Shown: positions 10,353 through 22,713, numbered from the stretch's first letter. The stretch: DNA of 31,967 bases from Parvularia atlantis (GCA_943704415.1 CALSCO010000308.1:1-31967), one strand, 5' to 3'. Notes: generated by a model not told the origin, from the letters alone. Numbers and translations: made by a program.

Positions 10353-12176
10353 TCACAACGAGCCGGCCGCGCGAAACAGGCGCCCGAAGTCGTTGGTCTT
10401 CTGGCGCTGCAGCTCCTCGCGCGCGCGTCGCTTGTGCTCCTGCTCCTGCGGTCCGCCCAAAGCGCGTCAGCCACATCGTGCACAACGCACACAAGCGCAC
10501 GCGCACCGCGTTGACAAAGTCGCTCATGCGCAGCGGGCGCAGGCGCGAGCGGTCGAGGCGCGCAGGGTGCGCGTCGGGTGGGAGCGGCGCGACGGACGGG
10601 GGATGTGCTGCGGGCACGGGCACCGCGATCGCGTCGGCGCCCTCGTCTTCAGGATGGTGCACGCCGTTCTGGTGCACGCCGTTCCGGTGCACGCCGTTTT
10701 GGTGCACGTCGTTTTGGTGCACGCTGCGCTGGAACTCGCGCAGCGGGGTCATGACCGCGTCGCGGCACAGCTCCTTGAGGTCGCTGCCTGCGCGGGCGTG
10801 AGCACGGCTCGCAGCGTACAGCTGAAGGGCGCGCGCGCACCAGCGTAGCCCTCGGTGTCCCGCGCGATCCGCAGCAGGTCGACGGTCTCGTCCAGACGCT
10901 GCTTGGAAAGCGTCTGCCCGCACGCGCTGAGCCTTCGTGCGCGGCGCAGGCGTCGGCCGCATGTGCGCACCAGCCTCAGAATGCTCAGCCGCTGCTGCTC
11001 GTTGGGCATGCCGACCTCAAAGCGCACGGGCATGCGCCGCAGGATGGCCGAGTCGATGTCCTTCATGCGGTTCGTGGCCCCGAGCACCTTTGCGCGGCGT
11101 GCGCGGTCAGCGAGCGCACGTGGTAGCCCCCCCGCACGCACGATCACGCGGTCGTTGTTTGTCTGCAGCCCGTCCCAGAGTCTGTGCGCGCATCCCGCGT
11201 CACGCCCGGCACACACACACGCTGGTGCGAAGCACGCGCACGTCATAAACTCGGCCTTCATCATGCCAGTGGTCTCGTGGTCGGACGAGGAGCGCTCGCG
11301 CAGGAACGCGTCGATCTCGTCGATGAAGACGATCGAGGGCTCGAGCTTGGCCGCGAGCGTGAACACGGCCTTGACGAGCTTCTGCGACTCGCCAAACTGC
11401 ACACCCAGCGCCGTGAGCATGCAACGCAGAACGAGGCGCACGGCACGCACCCACTTCTCGGTCAGGGTAGACACGCGCAGATCTGCACGTCGGCGGTGTC
11501 AGTGGCGTGCACGCGCGTGCAGACGCCGGCAGCGCGGCGCACTGATGAAGGTCGCGCCGCACTCCTTGGCGATGGCCCGCGCGAGCATGCTTTTGCCGCA
11601 GCCGGGCGGCCCGTGCAGCAGCACGCCCTTGGTCGGCCTGCACAAATCGTCATCGCCGAGCACGTCGGCGTTCTGCAGCGGGAAGAGGATCGTCTCGCGC
11701 ACGGTGCGGATGATCTCGTCCATCCCGCCAATGTCTGCGCCGCGCCACGTCACGTGTCCTCGACCTGGTGCTGTGCGCGCGCCGTCCGCACCCGCGAAGC
11801 GCGTCGAGATGTGCTCGGGCGGCAGCACCTCGCTCAGCACGGCGCGCTCGTGCTCGTTCAGGACGAGCTTGCGTTTCTGGTGGGCGCCGCGTGAGCGCGC
11901 ACGTCGACCGCCGCGCAGAGTGTCACCGACCGCTATCTTCCCCGCGGTCGACGTGTCGTCGGGCTGCTGCCCCTTCGCGAGCTCTTCGAGCCACTTGAAG
12001 AGTTGCTGCACGGAGTCGGGCAGCTCCGGGGCGGGGACGTCTTTGAGGATCATGCGGACGACGGTCCACGCCGCGGCGACTGCGCCCACGTGTCACGCAG
12101 CCGCGGTTGACGTGCGGCTGAGGCACGCACCGTGCACGCCCGCCACGACAACAGCCAGAATGTCCCTGTGCGACAT
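10353..12176 (-). CDS. ATAD1/MSP1: Msp1/ATAD1-family outer mitochondrial membrane AAA ATPase, about 420 aa
   Basis: Msp1/ATAD1 pulls mislocalised tail-anchored proteins out of the outer mitochondrial and peroxisomal membranes. The start [20 protein letters not shown] gives the expected single N-terminal membrane helix. The AAA domain opens with [11 protein letters not shown], then Walker [14 protein letters not shown], the pore loop TEKWFGESQKL, Walker [21 protein letters not shown], the sensor VLGATNR and arginine fingers [18 protein letters not shown] marks the lid. Exons, in coding order: 12176-12131, 12079-11931, 11876-11792, 11734-11543, 11482-11451, 11396-11242, 11181-11142, 11087-10971, 10913-10841, 10787-10507 and 10445-10353. 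The intron at 11930-11877 is 54 nt, in frame and has an atypical donor, so it may be retained (438 aa). A repeat-coded insert VHQNG follows the lid and is unusual for the family. Confidence 0.93.
10656..10726 (-). repeat. 15-bp tandem repeat inside the ATAD1 coding exon
   Basis: About 4.7 copies of a 15-bp unit (plus strand GGTGCACGCCGTTYY) lie head to tail. On the coding strand each unit specifies five residues of the type VH(Q/R)N(G/D). Copies differ at only a few positions, which indicates recent expansion. The insert sits between the AAA lid and the C-terminal helix. Confidence 0.9.
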
Positions 12177-12558
12177 GAGCTCGGCCGCGAGCACGGCACA
12201 CTCGAGCGCCCGGTACAAGCCCTTGATGACCGCGCGGTGGTCGCGGCGCGCCGTGACGCCTGAGACGAGCGTGACGCGCGGCCACGCTGCAAAGTGCGTG
12301 GCTGAGACTCATCGATGGCGCATCGCGGGTCCACTTCCCACGCTTCGTTCGCGTTCGTCGTCGTTGTTGCGCGTGCGCGTCCGTCTGTCCCTCTGCCGCT
12401 CTGCATTGGTCGCCGTGCTGTGCTCGTGCTGTGCTCGTGCCGTGCTCGTGCGCTCGCAGTGCGCTTTGTCGCGCGCAGTGCGCGAACGTCAGCACGACGT
12501 TGCTGACATCCCGCTCCACGCGCGCTCGGAAGACGCGAGAGGCGGGCACGGCACAGCC
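12177..12558. promoter_or_regulatory. 382-bp shared upstream region of ATAD1 and pyruvate kinase
   Basis: This gap between two divergent start codons should hold both promoters. I see no gene in it. It contains a T-richer stretch around 12340-12370 and imperfect GTGCTCGTGC repeats at about 12418-12455. The frame upstream of the ATAD1 start is open for some 60 codons without an ATG, so an earlier 5' exon cannot be fully excluded. No clear TATA box was found. Confidence 0.4.
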
Positions 12559-14528
<1,970 letters not shown>

Positions 14529-14645
14529 GCCCGCGTCCGCGTCCGCGTCCTGCGTCTCCGCCTGCGTCTGCGTCTGTGAGAACGTCCACAGATCGGAGGT
14601 TGTTGTCGTTTCCCCCTCACAGTCGCCACTGACCTTGCCAACCTG

Positions 14646-15750
14646 ATGGCCGACAACAAGCAGCAGGGTCTGTGTCGCGCGCGCGCGCGCTGTGCCACAT
14701 GCGTCGCACTGATCCTGCCGAGCAGAGGCCGTCATGTCGTCGCCGCCGCCCAACTACCCGCAGGCGCAGGGCTACCCGCAGGCGCAGGGCTATCCGCCGC
14801 AGGGCTACCCGCAGCAGGGCTATCCGCCGCAGGGCTACCCGCAGCAGGGCTACCCGCCGCAGGGCTATCCGCCGCAGGGCTACCCGCCGCAGGGCTACCC
14901 GCAGCAGGGCTATCCGCCGCAGGGCTATCCGCAGCAGCCGCAGATGTACGCGACGACGACGGTGGTCAACACGGCGCCCGTCGCGACCGCCGTGATCGTC
15001 TCGGGCCCGACGCTGCGCCAGCTGCCGCCCGATGTCGAAGGTGCGCGGACGGCGACGACGGCGGCGGCGCGTGACGCGGAACGGCGCGAGTCGCAGCGAT
15101 GCTGTACAAACGGCTGCTGGGCCTGCGCGTCGCCGCGTTCCTCGTGATCCTCGCCGCGGCCATCATCTCGATCGTGCCCGTCGCCTACGCCTTTGGCATC
15201 GCCTTCTTCGTGCCAACCGTCGTCATCATCTTCTGCTTCGTGCGCCGCGCCACGCCGCCGCATGGTGCGTCGTCCCCGCTCACGCGCCGCGGCGACACAG
15301 GGTGGCGCGCTGCACTCGCTCATCCACCTCGTGATCCTCGGCCGCTACCGCCTGACGGTGCACTCCGCGTTCTGCGCGTCTGCTGCTCGCCGGCTCACGC
15401 GCCCCGCAGTGGTACTACAGCTACCAATCGACTGTGAGCGACGTCCTGTCGGGCCTGCTCGTCGGTGCGTGGTCGCATTGGGCGCACGTGCGCGCGTGGC
15501 CTTGACCGTGTGACGCGCGCACACAGCCATCGCCGGCATCTATCAGGCGGTCTGGCTGCAGGGCTATGAGTGCGTGGTGGTGGCCCATGCGGCGTGTGGC
15601 GCGTGCGTGCTCACGCTGTGCGCGTGCGACAGGAGGTACTACCCGGCGCACCTCGTGCTCTACATCCTGTGCTTCATCGGCTCGATTCTGCTGTTTGCGT
15701 GCGCGTCGCAGGTGCACATGGCCATGCAGCTGCAGCTCGGCCGCATGTGA
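14646..15750 (+). CDS. GYPPQ-repeat multi-pass membrane protein, about 250 aa, function unknown
   Basis: The N-terminal third is a proline/glutamine/tyrosine-rich tail of GYPPQ and GYPQQ pentapeptides. The rest is hydrophobic, with about four or five membrane segments: [67 protein letters not shown] and [18 protein letters not shown]. Exons are 14646-14667, 14726-15040, 15097-15239, 15301-15357, 15410-15464, 15527-15569 and 15633-15750, chosen because they keep the GC3-rich frame. A second in-frame ATG at 14734 would give a protein starting [10 protein letters not shown]. Similar tails occur on annexins, scramblases and other membrane-associated proteins, but I cannot name the family of the membrane part. 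It lies 117 bp after pyruvate kinase on the same strand. Confidence 0.75.
14749..14938 (+). repeat. 15-bp coding tandem repeat (GYP[P/Q]Q)
   Basis: Two 18-bp units encoding GYPQAQ-like hexapeptides are followed by about ten 15-bp units of the form GGCTAYCCGCMGCAG. They encode the proline- and glutamine-rich tail of the membrane protein. Variation is almost only at the tyrosine wobble base and at one P/Q position, so the array is recent or kept uniform. Confidence 0.92.
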
Positions 15751-15853
15751 GCCGCGCCGCGCCGCGACCCTTTCGCATTTTTTTTGTCTGCGCCGTGATA
15801 ACCCTCTTGACCTTGCCTGTTCCGTCTGTATCGCTCTCTCGCATAATACAGCT

Positions 15854-16597
15854 TCACAGGTGCGACGGCCCTTCTCGCCCCGCCACGGGTGCCGCGCGCC
15901 ACGGCGTGATCCCCGCTCGCGCCCGCGCCTCCTCGACCGCGCGCAGCTCGGCAAAGGCCCGCGCAACGTTGGCCCGCGCCGCGGCCTCGGAGTTGGCGCG
16001 CTCGATCGCGACCGTGCTGCGCTGGACGTAGAGCGCAAAGTCGACGCGGTAGCGCGGGCGGAGGGCGTCGAGCAGCAGCACCTCGAACACGCCGCCGAGG
16101 AAGCTGCCCCATTGCAGCAGCACGACGAGGAACATGAAGTAGACCGAGGCGGACGCCGGGGCGAGCGCCGGGCAGGTCCCGTGCGGCGCCGCATCGTTCT
16201 GCTGCACGGTCAGCGCGACCAGGACGGTGCCGCCGGCGACGAGCGTGCTCGTGAACAGGTCAAGCACGTTGTAGCACTGGCGCCATGGTCAGCCACGAGC
16301 GCAGATCGAACGCGCGCCGCGCCGCGCCACCTGCAGTAGCGGCATGTAGCCCGAGAGCGTGCGCGCGACGAGGCTGGGCAGGACAATCATGCCGTTGATG
16401 CCGGCGATGGCGAGGCACTGCGACGCCGAGAGGAACAGCGGCGGTCCGGCCGTGCGCGCGAGGCAGCGATCGCCCCAGTAGGCCAACCCGACGCCGGCGC
16501 CGGGCAAGACAAGCAGCAGGTTGATCGGGAGCAGCCTCTGCCACTGCGTCGACTGCGCGTGCCCGGCCGGCTGTCGCGCCGCGCCCGTCCGGTCCAT
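15854..16597 (-). CDS. predicted four-helix membrane protein, 229 aa, function unknown
   Basis: Two exons (16597-16331 and 16276-15854) join across a 54-nt intron containing a stop and a CTGAC branch-like motif. The join reads PLLQCYNVLDLF. Hydrophobic segments are LLPINLLLVLPGAGVGLAYW, QCLAIAGINGMIVLPSLVA, LDLFTSTLVAGGTVLVALTV and SVYFMFLVVLLQWGSFLGGV. The last third is a soluble, charged tail, ERANSEAAARANVARAFAEL, that is probably helical. The start at 16595-16597 is the first ATG; the open frame extends a little upstream without another. I do not recognise the family. It is tail-to-tail with the GYPPQ protein (103 bp between stops) and 106 bp downstream of the next minus-strand gene. Confidence 0.65.
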
Positions 16598-16703
16598 GCC
16601 CCGCGTGCGCCTCCGCGTGCTCGCCACGTCAATCTCGCGCACGTCGTCGCCGTGATCGCGCCGTCATCGTCGGTCGCGCCAAAAAATTAAAAAAGGAGGC
16701 TGC

Positions 16704-18470
16704 TCACGTCGTCACAGTCTCCGGCAACAGACACGACAACGACGGCGTCTCAAAGTCCATGTTGAGCCGGTCGAACGGACTCGGGTGCGAGTGGAAGTGC
16801 ACGCTGAGCTCGGGCAGGGCCGTCAGGTGCTGGTCGTTGAGCGTCGGCGTCGCCACCAGCACCCGGTCGCCCGCGTCGTTCATGTAGTAGATGGCCGGCA
16901 CGAGACCGCGCGCGAGCGACGGCACACGCAGCAGCGCAGCGAGGGTCTCGCGCGGCAGCTGGAACGGGCGCAGCGGGCCCACATACAGCTGCACCGCCGG
17001 CCCGAAGCGGATCCGCACGCGCGCGTACGGCACGTGCACGACGTAGCAGCCCCAGGACGCTGGCCGTCGGGACTGCAGCGGCAGGTCCATTGGGTGCATC
17101 GCCTGGTGCACGCGGCTGCAGACGATCCACCGGTCGCCATCGAGCCGGCCAAACTTGGCGGTCCGGGTGCGGAAGACGACCTCGGTGCCGAGTAGGCCTG
17201 CATGCACCGCCGTGACGCCGTCAGCTGGCACACGCATCGTGCGCGCGGGAGCGGTGGCGTGCCCTTCTGCAGCTCCGCGGTGGGCAGGTCGTCGGGATGC
17301 GACATCTGATTCGTGGTCCACTCGAGCAGCAGCCGCATCAGCCGGTCAAACAGGATCGCGTGCTCGCGCCACGCCGGCTGCACCGTGAACACGGCGTACC
17401 CGTGCTGCGGCACAAACTCGACGTGCCGCCTGCACGCCTCGGCCACTGTCGCACAGTCAGTGGGCGATGCGTGAGAGACGTGCACGGCGCACCGAGGTGG
17501 TTGATCGTGTGCGTGTGCGTCTCGATGTGCCGCGCGAGCCGCATCAACTGCTCCTCGGCGGCCGGCAGTCGCTCGTGCAGCGTGGCGATGATGCGCTCGT
17601 TCTGCTCGGTGCGCCAGTACTGCGCTGTGTCGAGCACGCTCTCGTCGACATCGACCAGGCTGTGCGCCATCGCCGTCTGCCGCAGGCGCTCCTGGTCGCC
17701 GCCCGTCGCCCCTTGTCAGCGGTCGCGTGCGCCGTGCCCGCAGCTCCGCGCACGCACCGGCGAAAAGTCGCACAGGCGCACGAGCGTCCGCGGCGAGCGC
17801 GCCGTGTTGGCTATCCCCATCGGCAGCAGCCGCGCATGGAACGTCCTGTCGACGCGTGGCACGTGCAGCGCGCGCGTCCCGCTCGCCAGCACGTCGTGTG
17901 ACGAGCGCATGCCGAGGACGTGCTGCACGTCGCGCCACTGCGCCACACCGAGCGCGACGCGCAGCGGCCACTTGCGGTCGGTGCCCCAGCCGACCTTCTT
18001 GAGGCACGCAATCCCTGCCGCGCACGCGCCTCAGCCACGGCCCGTCCGTCAGCTGCTCATGCCGCACCCAGCGGCTGCAGCTGGTTGTGCACGCGGTCGG
18101 CTGCGGCGTAGACCTGGTCGTACGGCAGGCCCGGGCGCCCGTGGTAGAACATGATCGCGGTCACGAACGGGCGCTCAAAGTACTGCGCGCTGAGTGCCAG
18201 CAGCGCCTGCTCGTCCTTGCGCACGCCCGCCACGACCACTGCGACGACGGCGCACGCGTCATTACTGATCGCTCGACGCCTGATGCGAAGCGCACCGATC
18301 GGCGTGCGCGGCGTCAGCCCGTGGCGCATCATCGCCGCCGCGAACTCGTCCGCCGCGATCGGCCCCTCGTCGCCCCGTCCGCGCGCTGCCGCCGCTGCCG
18401 TCGACGTCGCCCGCCGCCCCGTCGACGCCGTGCGCCGCATCGCGAAGCGTGACAGCGCGACCTTCGACAT
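16704..18470 (-). CDS. unrecognised conserved-looking protein, 492 aa, head-to-head with RPA32
   Basis: Six exons, in coding order 18470-18296, 18238-18068, 18014-17758, 17691-17493, 17445-17263 and 17197-16704, keep one GC3-rich frame and total a multiple of three. The N-terminus (MSKVALSRFAMRRTASTGRR) is basic and serine/alanine rich. Then come VVVAGVRKDEQALLALSAQY, a probably helical central part (TEQNERIIATLHERLPAAEE) and a beta-rich C-terminal half (GLLGTEVVFRTRTAKFGRLD, SVHFHSHPSPFDRLNMDFET). There is no membrane segment or signal peptide. I do not recognise any domain. Its start codon lies 38 bp from that of RPA32 with an E2F-type site between them, so an S-phase or DNA-related role is inferred, not seen. 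The intron at 17262-17198 starts with GC (GCACGC). Confidence 0.7.
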
Positions 18471-18482
18471 TTTGGCGCGAAA
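18471..18482. promoter_or_regulatory. palindromic E2F/DP binding site between RPA32 and the unknown gene
   Basis: The 12 bases read TTTGGCGCGAAA, a perfect match to the palindromic E2F consensus. It begins directly beside the ATG of the minus-strand gene and lies 27 bp upstream of the RPA32 ATG. E2F sites drive RPA and other replication genes in animals and plants. Position this close to both starts implies very short 5' leaders or transcription starts inside the coding regions. Confidence 0.65.
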
Positions 18483-18508
18483 CGGCAAGAGCGCGCCACC
18501 TGCGTCGA

Positions 18509-19652
18509 ATGGGCTCGCGCTTCGGCTCGTACGGTGCGCCGCGGTGGCGCCGCTTGTTGTTTGCCGTCGCTGACGTGCGCTCGCGCAGGTGGTGGTGGTG
18601 GCGGCGGCTTCATGGGCGCGGGCGGTGACGGCGCCGAGGTGTCGCCGCCGCGCAAGGAGCCGCAGAACAAGGCACGGCCGTGGCGCCATCCCGCGCGTGC
18701 TTCGTGAGGCGGACGCTGACGGGCGGACGGTGCGCAGTCGCTGCTGCCCGTGACGATCAAGCAGCTGCTGGACGCGCGGATGCTGCCCGGCGAGGACAAG
18801 TTCCGCGTGGGCGAGGCCGAGATAACGCAGGTCACCTTCATCGGCGTCATCCGCGCCATCAATCAGCAGGCGACGCACACGGCGTACGAGGTGCGCACCA
18901 GTGCGGATGGGTCGGGCCGCGTGCTCACGACGCGCACGGCCAGATCGAGGACGGCACGGGCGCGATGGAGTGCCGCGAGTTTGTGCCGACCGACGAGCCC
19001 GAGGTGATGGCGCAGCTGCGGAGGATGCGCCGCGAGGACATGTACGTGCGCGTCTTCGGCCAGGTGCGGGCCGCACCCCCCGCTCGATCGCGCGCCGTGT
19101 GTTGCTCACGGAGGTGCGCAGCTCCGGCCGTTTAAGGACAAGCGCAATGTGCAGGTGTTCAACATGCGCCCCGTCACCGAATACAACGAGGTCACGTACC
19201 ACCTGCTCGAGGCCATCCAGACGCACCTCCTGCTCTCGCGCGGCCTGCCCACCGCCGCGATGGCCAACGGCGCGGCCGGCGGCGCGCCCGCGGGCGTCGG
19301 CATGTCGTCGTTCACCGCGGGCCTCACCGGGCTCCCCGCCGGCGGCCACGCGGGCGCCGGTGCCGCGCCGATGGCCGTGGACGCGTCGGGCTTCACGCCA
19401 CTCCAGTCCAAGATTATGCAGGCGCTGCGCAGCCTCGGCACGGGCCCCGAGGGCGCGCACTTTGACGACGTGCGTGCTCCGCGCATGTCTGCACGCCTCG
19501 GGCTCAGCCGTGCGTGTGCGCATGCGCAGATCCTCCGCGCCGTCGCGCCCGAGAGCGCCCCGCGTGTGCGCGACGCGCTCGAATTCCTGGCCAACGAGGG
19601 GCACGCGTTCTCGACCACGGACGAGAACCACTTCAAGAGCACGGACGAGTGA
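18509..19652 (+). CDS. RPA2: replication protein A 32-kDa subunit, 283 aa
   Basis: RPA32 is the middle subunit of the single-stranded-DNA-binding RPA trimer used in replication, repair and checkpoint signalling. Exons are 18509-18533, 18589-18671, 18738-18890, 18944-19063, 19122-19469 and 19530-19652. The N-terminus MGSRFGSYGGGGGGGFMGAG resembles the glycine/serine-rich, phosphorylated tail of RPA2. The OB fold starts LLPVTIKQLLDARM and shows FRVGEAEITQVTFIGVIRAI and MYVRVFGQLRPFKDKRNVQV. After an alanine/glycine linker comes the C-terminal winged helix with RVRDALEFLANEGHAFSTTD and the family ending ENHFKSTDE. Length is close to human (270 aa). The intron at 18672-18737 uses a GC donor (GCACGG). 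It shares a 38-bp start-to-start promoter region with the unknown gene. Confidence 0.95.
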
Positions 19653-19832
19653 GGCGGCCGCGTGGCCGTTGTGCGTGTCTTCTCTTCTGTTGGATCTGCG
19701 TCTTTTGCTCGAGTTGCACCATGGACACAGGACGTGGAGGGAAAGGGGCCGAAAGGGATCAGGGAGCGTCGGCGCCAATTTGCAATGCTGTGCGATGCGG
19801 GGCCCGGGCGCGCACACGCGCGCGCGCGAGCA

Positions 19833-22255
19833 TCAGCTGGCGGGCGACGGCTCCTCACCAAGCAGCAGCCGCGTCTTGTTGGCGAGCTTGGCTGCACAGG
19901 CACGAGCGTGAGCTCAACCGTGCCGCAAACGGGCACCGTGCGCACCGATCTCCACGTCGGCGTTGCCGCTGGCCGTGCGGATGCCCTCCATCATCGCCGG
20001 GGAGCTCTTGATCTGGTCCGACAGCGCGCCTGGACACGCACGCGCACGTCAGCGTCGACAGAAGGGACGCGCGTCTCGCACCCTGCTTGGCGAGCTGGTA
20101 CAGTGACCAGATGGCGATGTGCACGAACGTGCCGTTGGCCGATGCGAGGAAGCGCAGCAGGTACGCCTGCGCGTCGGACCACTTTGGCAAAAACTGCTGG
20201 CAGATGGCCGCTGCGCGCGGCGTCAGTTGCGAACAACGCGAGCGTGCGAGGGCGGCATGCGCACCAGACGACGCGAGGTTGCCGAGCGCCGCCGCGCTGT
20301 TGCCCTGCACCTCTATGCTCTCGGACGAGCTCATGAGCGTGAGCAGGTCGCTCACGATCGTCGTCCGCGCGAGGAGGTCGCGCATCGTGTCTGCGTGCGG
20401 TCGCCGTCAGTCATGCCCCTGTGCCGCCTGGCACCGCGCACGCGTACCGCTCAGCGCCAGCACGGCCACGCACGCGGCCATCTCCGACTGTAGCAGCGCC
20501 GGCCCGGCCGGCAGCAGCGCCACAAGCCGCTCGACGCCGCCGAGGCTCGCAAAGGCCGCCTTGCTCGCGTTCGTGCCGACGATGTTGCGGATGCACGAGA
20601 CGGCATGGCAGCGGATGTCGAGCACGACGCGCCCCTGCGGATCGTTGGCCGACGGCAGGGTAGTCATGAGGATGGGCGATTGGTTGAGCGCGGTCCCACT
20701 TGCGGTGCGTGCAAGGGCCGGGCTGCCGTTGGTCGTCGTGGGCGTGTTGGTCGTGCGGTCGTAGCTCATGAGCGTGAGCAGCGGCCCGAGGAAGCCCGTC
20801 TGCACCAGCTTCTGCTCGTTCTTGCTGTGGATGGAGATGTTGCGCAGGCACGCCACGGCCGCAACGACCACCTGGATGTTGGGCGACGTGAGCAGCCGCA
20901 GCAGCGGCGGCAGGGCTCCGCGCTCGACAATCTCAATCTGAAAGCCCTCTGCGCGGCGGGCCGGGGGTGTGCGTGAGCACGTGTGCTCCTCCCGGGCAGG
21001 CCACGGCGCGGCGCACCGTCCGAGGCGAGGTTGCGCAGCGCGAGCGTCGCCTGCGACTGCACCTTGATCGCGGGCGAGTGAAGCAGGCCGATGAGGCCGT
21101 TGACAATCTCGAGATGGTTGAGCATGATCATGCCGCGGTGCTCGCCTGCATCGCCGCGCGTGAGCAGCCAGGCGCGCACGCAGCGGGGCAGACGCGCCGT
21201 CCACGGCGAGGTTGCTCAGCGCGGCCGCGCAGTAGTACTGGATCTCCGTGTCCTGGTGCGACGTGAGCAGGTGCGACAGGACCGGGAGCGCGCCGTACTG
21301 CACAAGCAGCGGCCGGTTGCGGTCTGCCGGGCGCGCCGCGTCAGCCCGCTTGCATGATGCGCGCGTATGCTCGCGCGTGCGCGCACCGGTGTGTGTGAGG
21401 TTGAGCAGCGCGCCGGTCGCGTTGCGCTGCACGCGGATGTCGTCCGAGCCGGCTAGCCTGATGAGCCGCGGGAGGATGCCGCTGTTGGCGATCTTGACCT
21501 TGTTTTCATCTGCGGCGTGGAGGCGGAGCACGCGTCAGGCGTGCGCGAAACAGCGCCACAGCCGCACCGAGCGTGGCGAGGTTCGTGACGCAGCCGACCG
21601 CGTTGCACTGCACCTCGGTGTTGCTCGACTGCAGCAGGTTGACGAGCAGCTCGAGCCCGTTGTACTCGACGATGAGCAGCTTATTGCGGTCTACGCGCGG
21701 GCGTGAGCGTGCCACACGCGCGCGCCGCACTAGGCCATGCACCGTTCACGGCCAGGTTGCCGAGCGCCGTCGACGCCGCGCGCTGCACCTCGCTGTCGGG
21801 CGAGCGCACGAGGTGCAGGATGGGCTGGAGAAACTCGCGCTCGACGGCGCTGACATCTGCGCGCGCACGTGAGCGATGCGTGCGCGCTGCTGCAGTGCCT
21901 CGGCCACGCACCCTTCTCGGTGATCTCGGCGAACGTGAGCGCGGCTGAGCGCTGCAGCTCCAAGTTGGACGAGAAGCTGAGCGTGGTGAGGGCGCTGAGG
22001 GCCTCGCCGAGCTGCACCTGGGTGTCTGGTCGGCCTGCGTGGGCGCCCCGGTGAGCCATCGGCCGCAGTGATTGTGACACGGCGCCGCACTCTCGAGGAA
22101 CTGCAGCAGGTTGGCCACGGCCTCGCGCTCCTGGTCGCCCAGCAGTGGCTCGTACAGGTCCGTCTGCGCGGGCTCTGTGTCGCTCGCGTGACGCGGTCAG
22201 CGGCGCTGTGCGCGCGGCCACCGCAGCACGACGCACTCGCACAGCAGCCGCCCAT
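19833..22255 (-). CDS. VAC8: Vac8-type armadillo-repeat protein, 584 aa
   Basis: Vac8 is a lipid-anchored armadillo scaffold on the yeast vacuole, used in vacuole inheritance, fusion, nucleus-vacuole contact and selective autophagy. The N-terminus [13 protein letters not shown] keeps Gly2 for myristoylation and four cysteines for palmitoylation. Next comes [20 protein letters not shown], as in Vac8. ARM repeats show [79 protein letters not shown] and [10 protein letters not shown]. Yeast Vac8 has 578 aa. Thirteen exons (coding order): 22255-22222, 22174-22091, 22034-21912, 21856-21743, 21690-21568, 21509-21387, 21323-21198, 21145-21017, 20948-20448, 20390-20265, 20210-20082, 20029-19946 and 19891-19833. 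Every intron is phase 1; the one at 21197-21146 has a GC donor. A threonine/serine-rich insert breaks the repeat array in the large exon. Confidence 0.94.
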
Positions 22256-22675
22256 CGCTGCGAGACGCGCGGAACGACGGCTCGGGCGGCGGGGCGCGGG
22301 TGAGGCGGCGGGCGGGCGGGCGGGCGGGCGCTGCGCGTCCGTAGTGAGTACGTCACGCGCACGTCGGGTCAACAGGCCGAGAAGGGGAGGGGGGATCCCG
22401 TCGACAAGGGGGAGGCGCGCCCCTCCCCTCCCACGTCCGTCCACGCGCGCGCCACGTTGCACTGCGGCTTCACGTGCGCACGACCCCCGCGCCGTCCCGG
22501 GGCTGCGGCTGGGGCCGTGCCCACACACGAGGCGGCGCGCACGTGCGTCACGTCATCGCCGCGCCCACACCGCCTGCACCGCGTCCCGTCACCCGCCCGC
22601 CGCTCATACAAAGGCCTTGCGCGGCGCGGCACACGCGACGACCGAGGCGGTGCGCGCGGCAGGCGCAGCAACGAG

Positions 22676-22713
<38 letters not shown>

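Noticed and set aside
14749-14938. CRISPR-like or other noncoding repeat array
   Set aside because: Units are 15 bp without spacers and stay in the reading frame of a protein; it is a coding tandem repeat.
15603-15632. A 30-nt intron in the GYPPQ protein
   Set aside because: A GTGCGTGG donor at 15570 gives a normal 63-nt intron and keeps the same downstream frame.
15854-16597. Assignment of the four-helix protein to MARVEL, SCAMP or tetraspanin families
   Set aside because: No CCG motif, NPF repeats or MARVEL signature was visible; helix number alone is not enough.
18057-19817. 586-codon open frame on the minus strand across RPA2 and the next gene
   Set aside because: It is mostly the antisense shadow of RPA2 exons in GC-rich DNA; only its last part, 18238-18068, is a true exon of the unknown gene.
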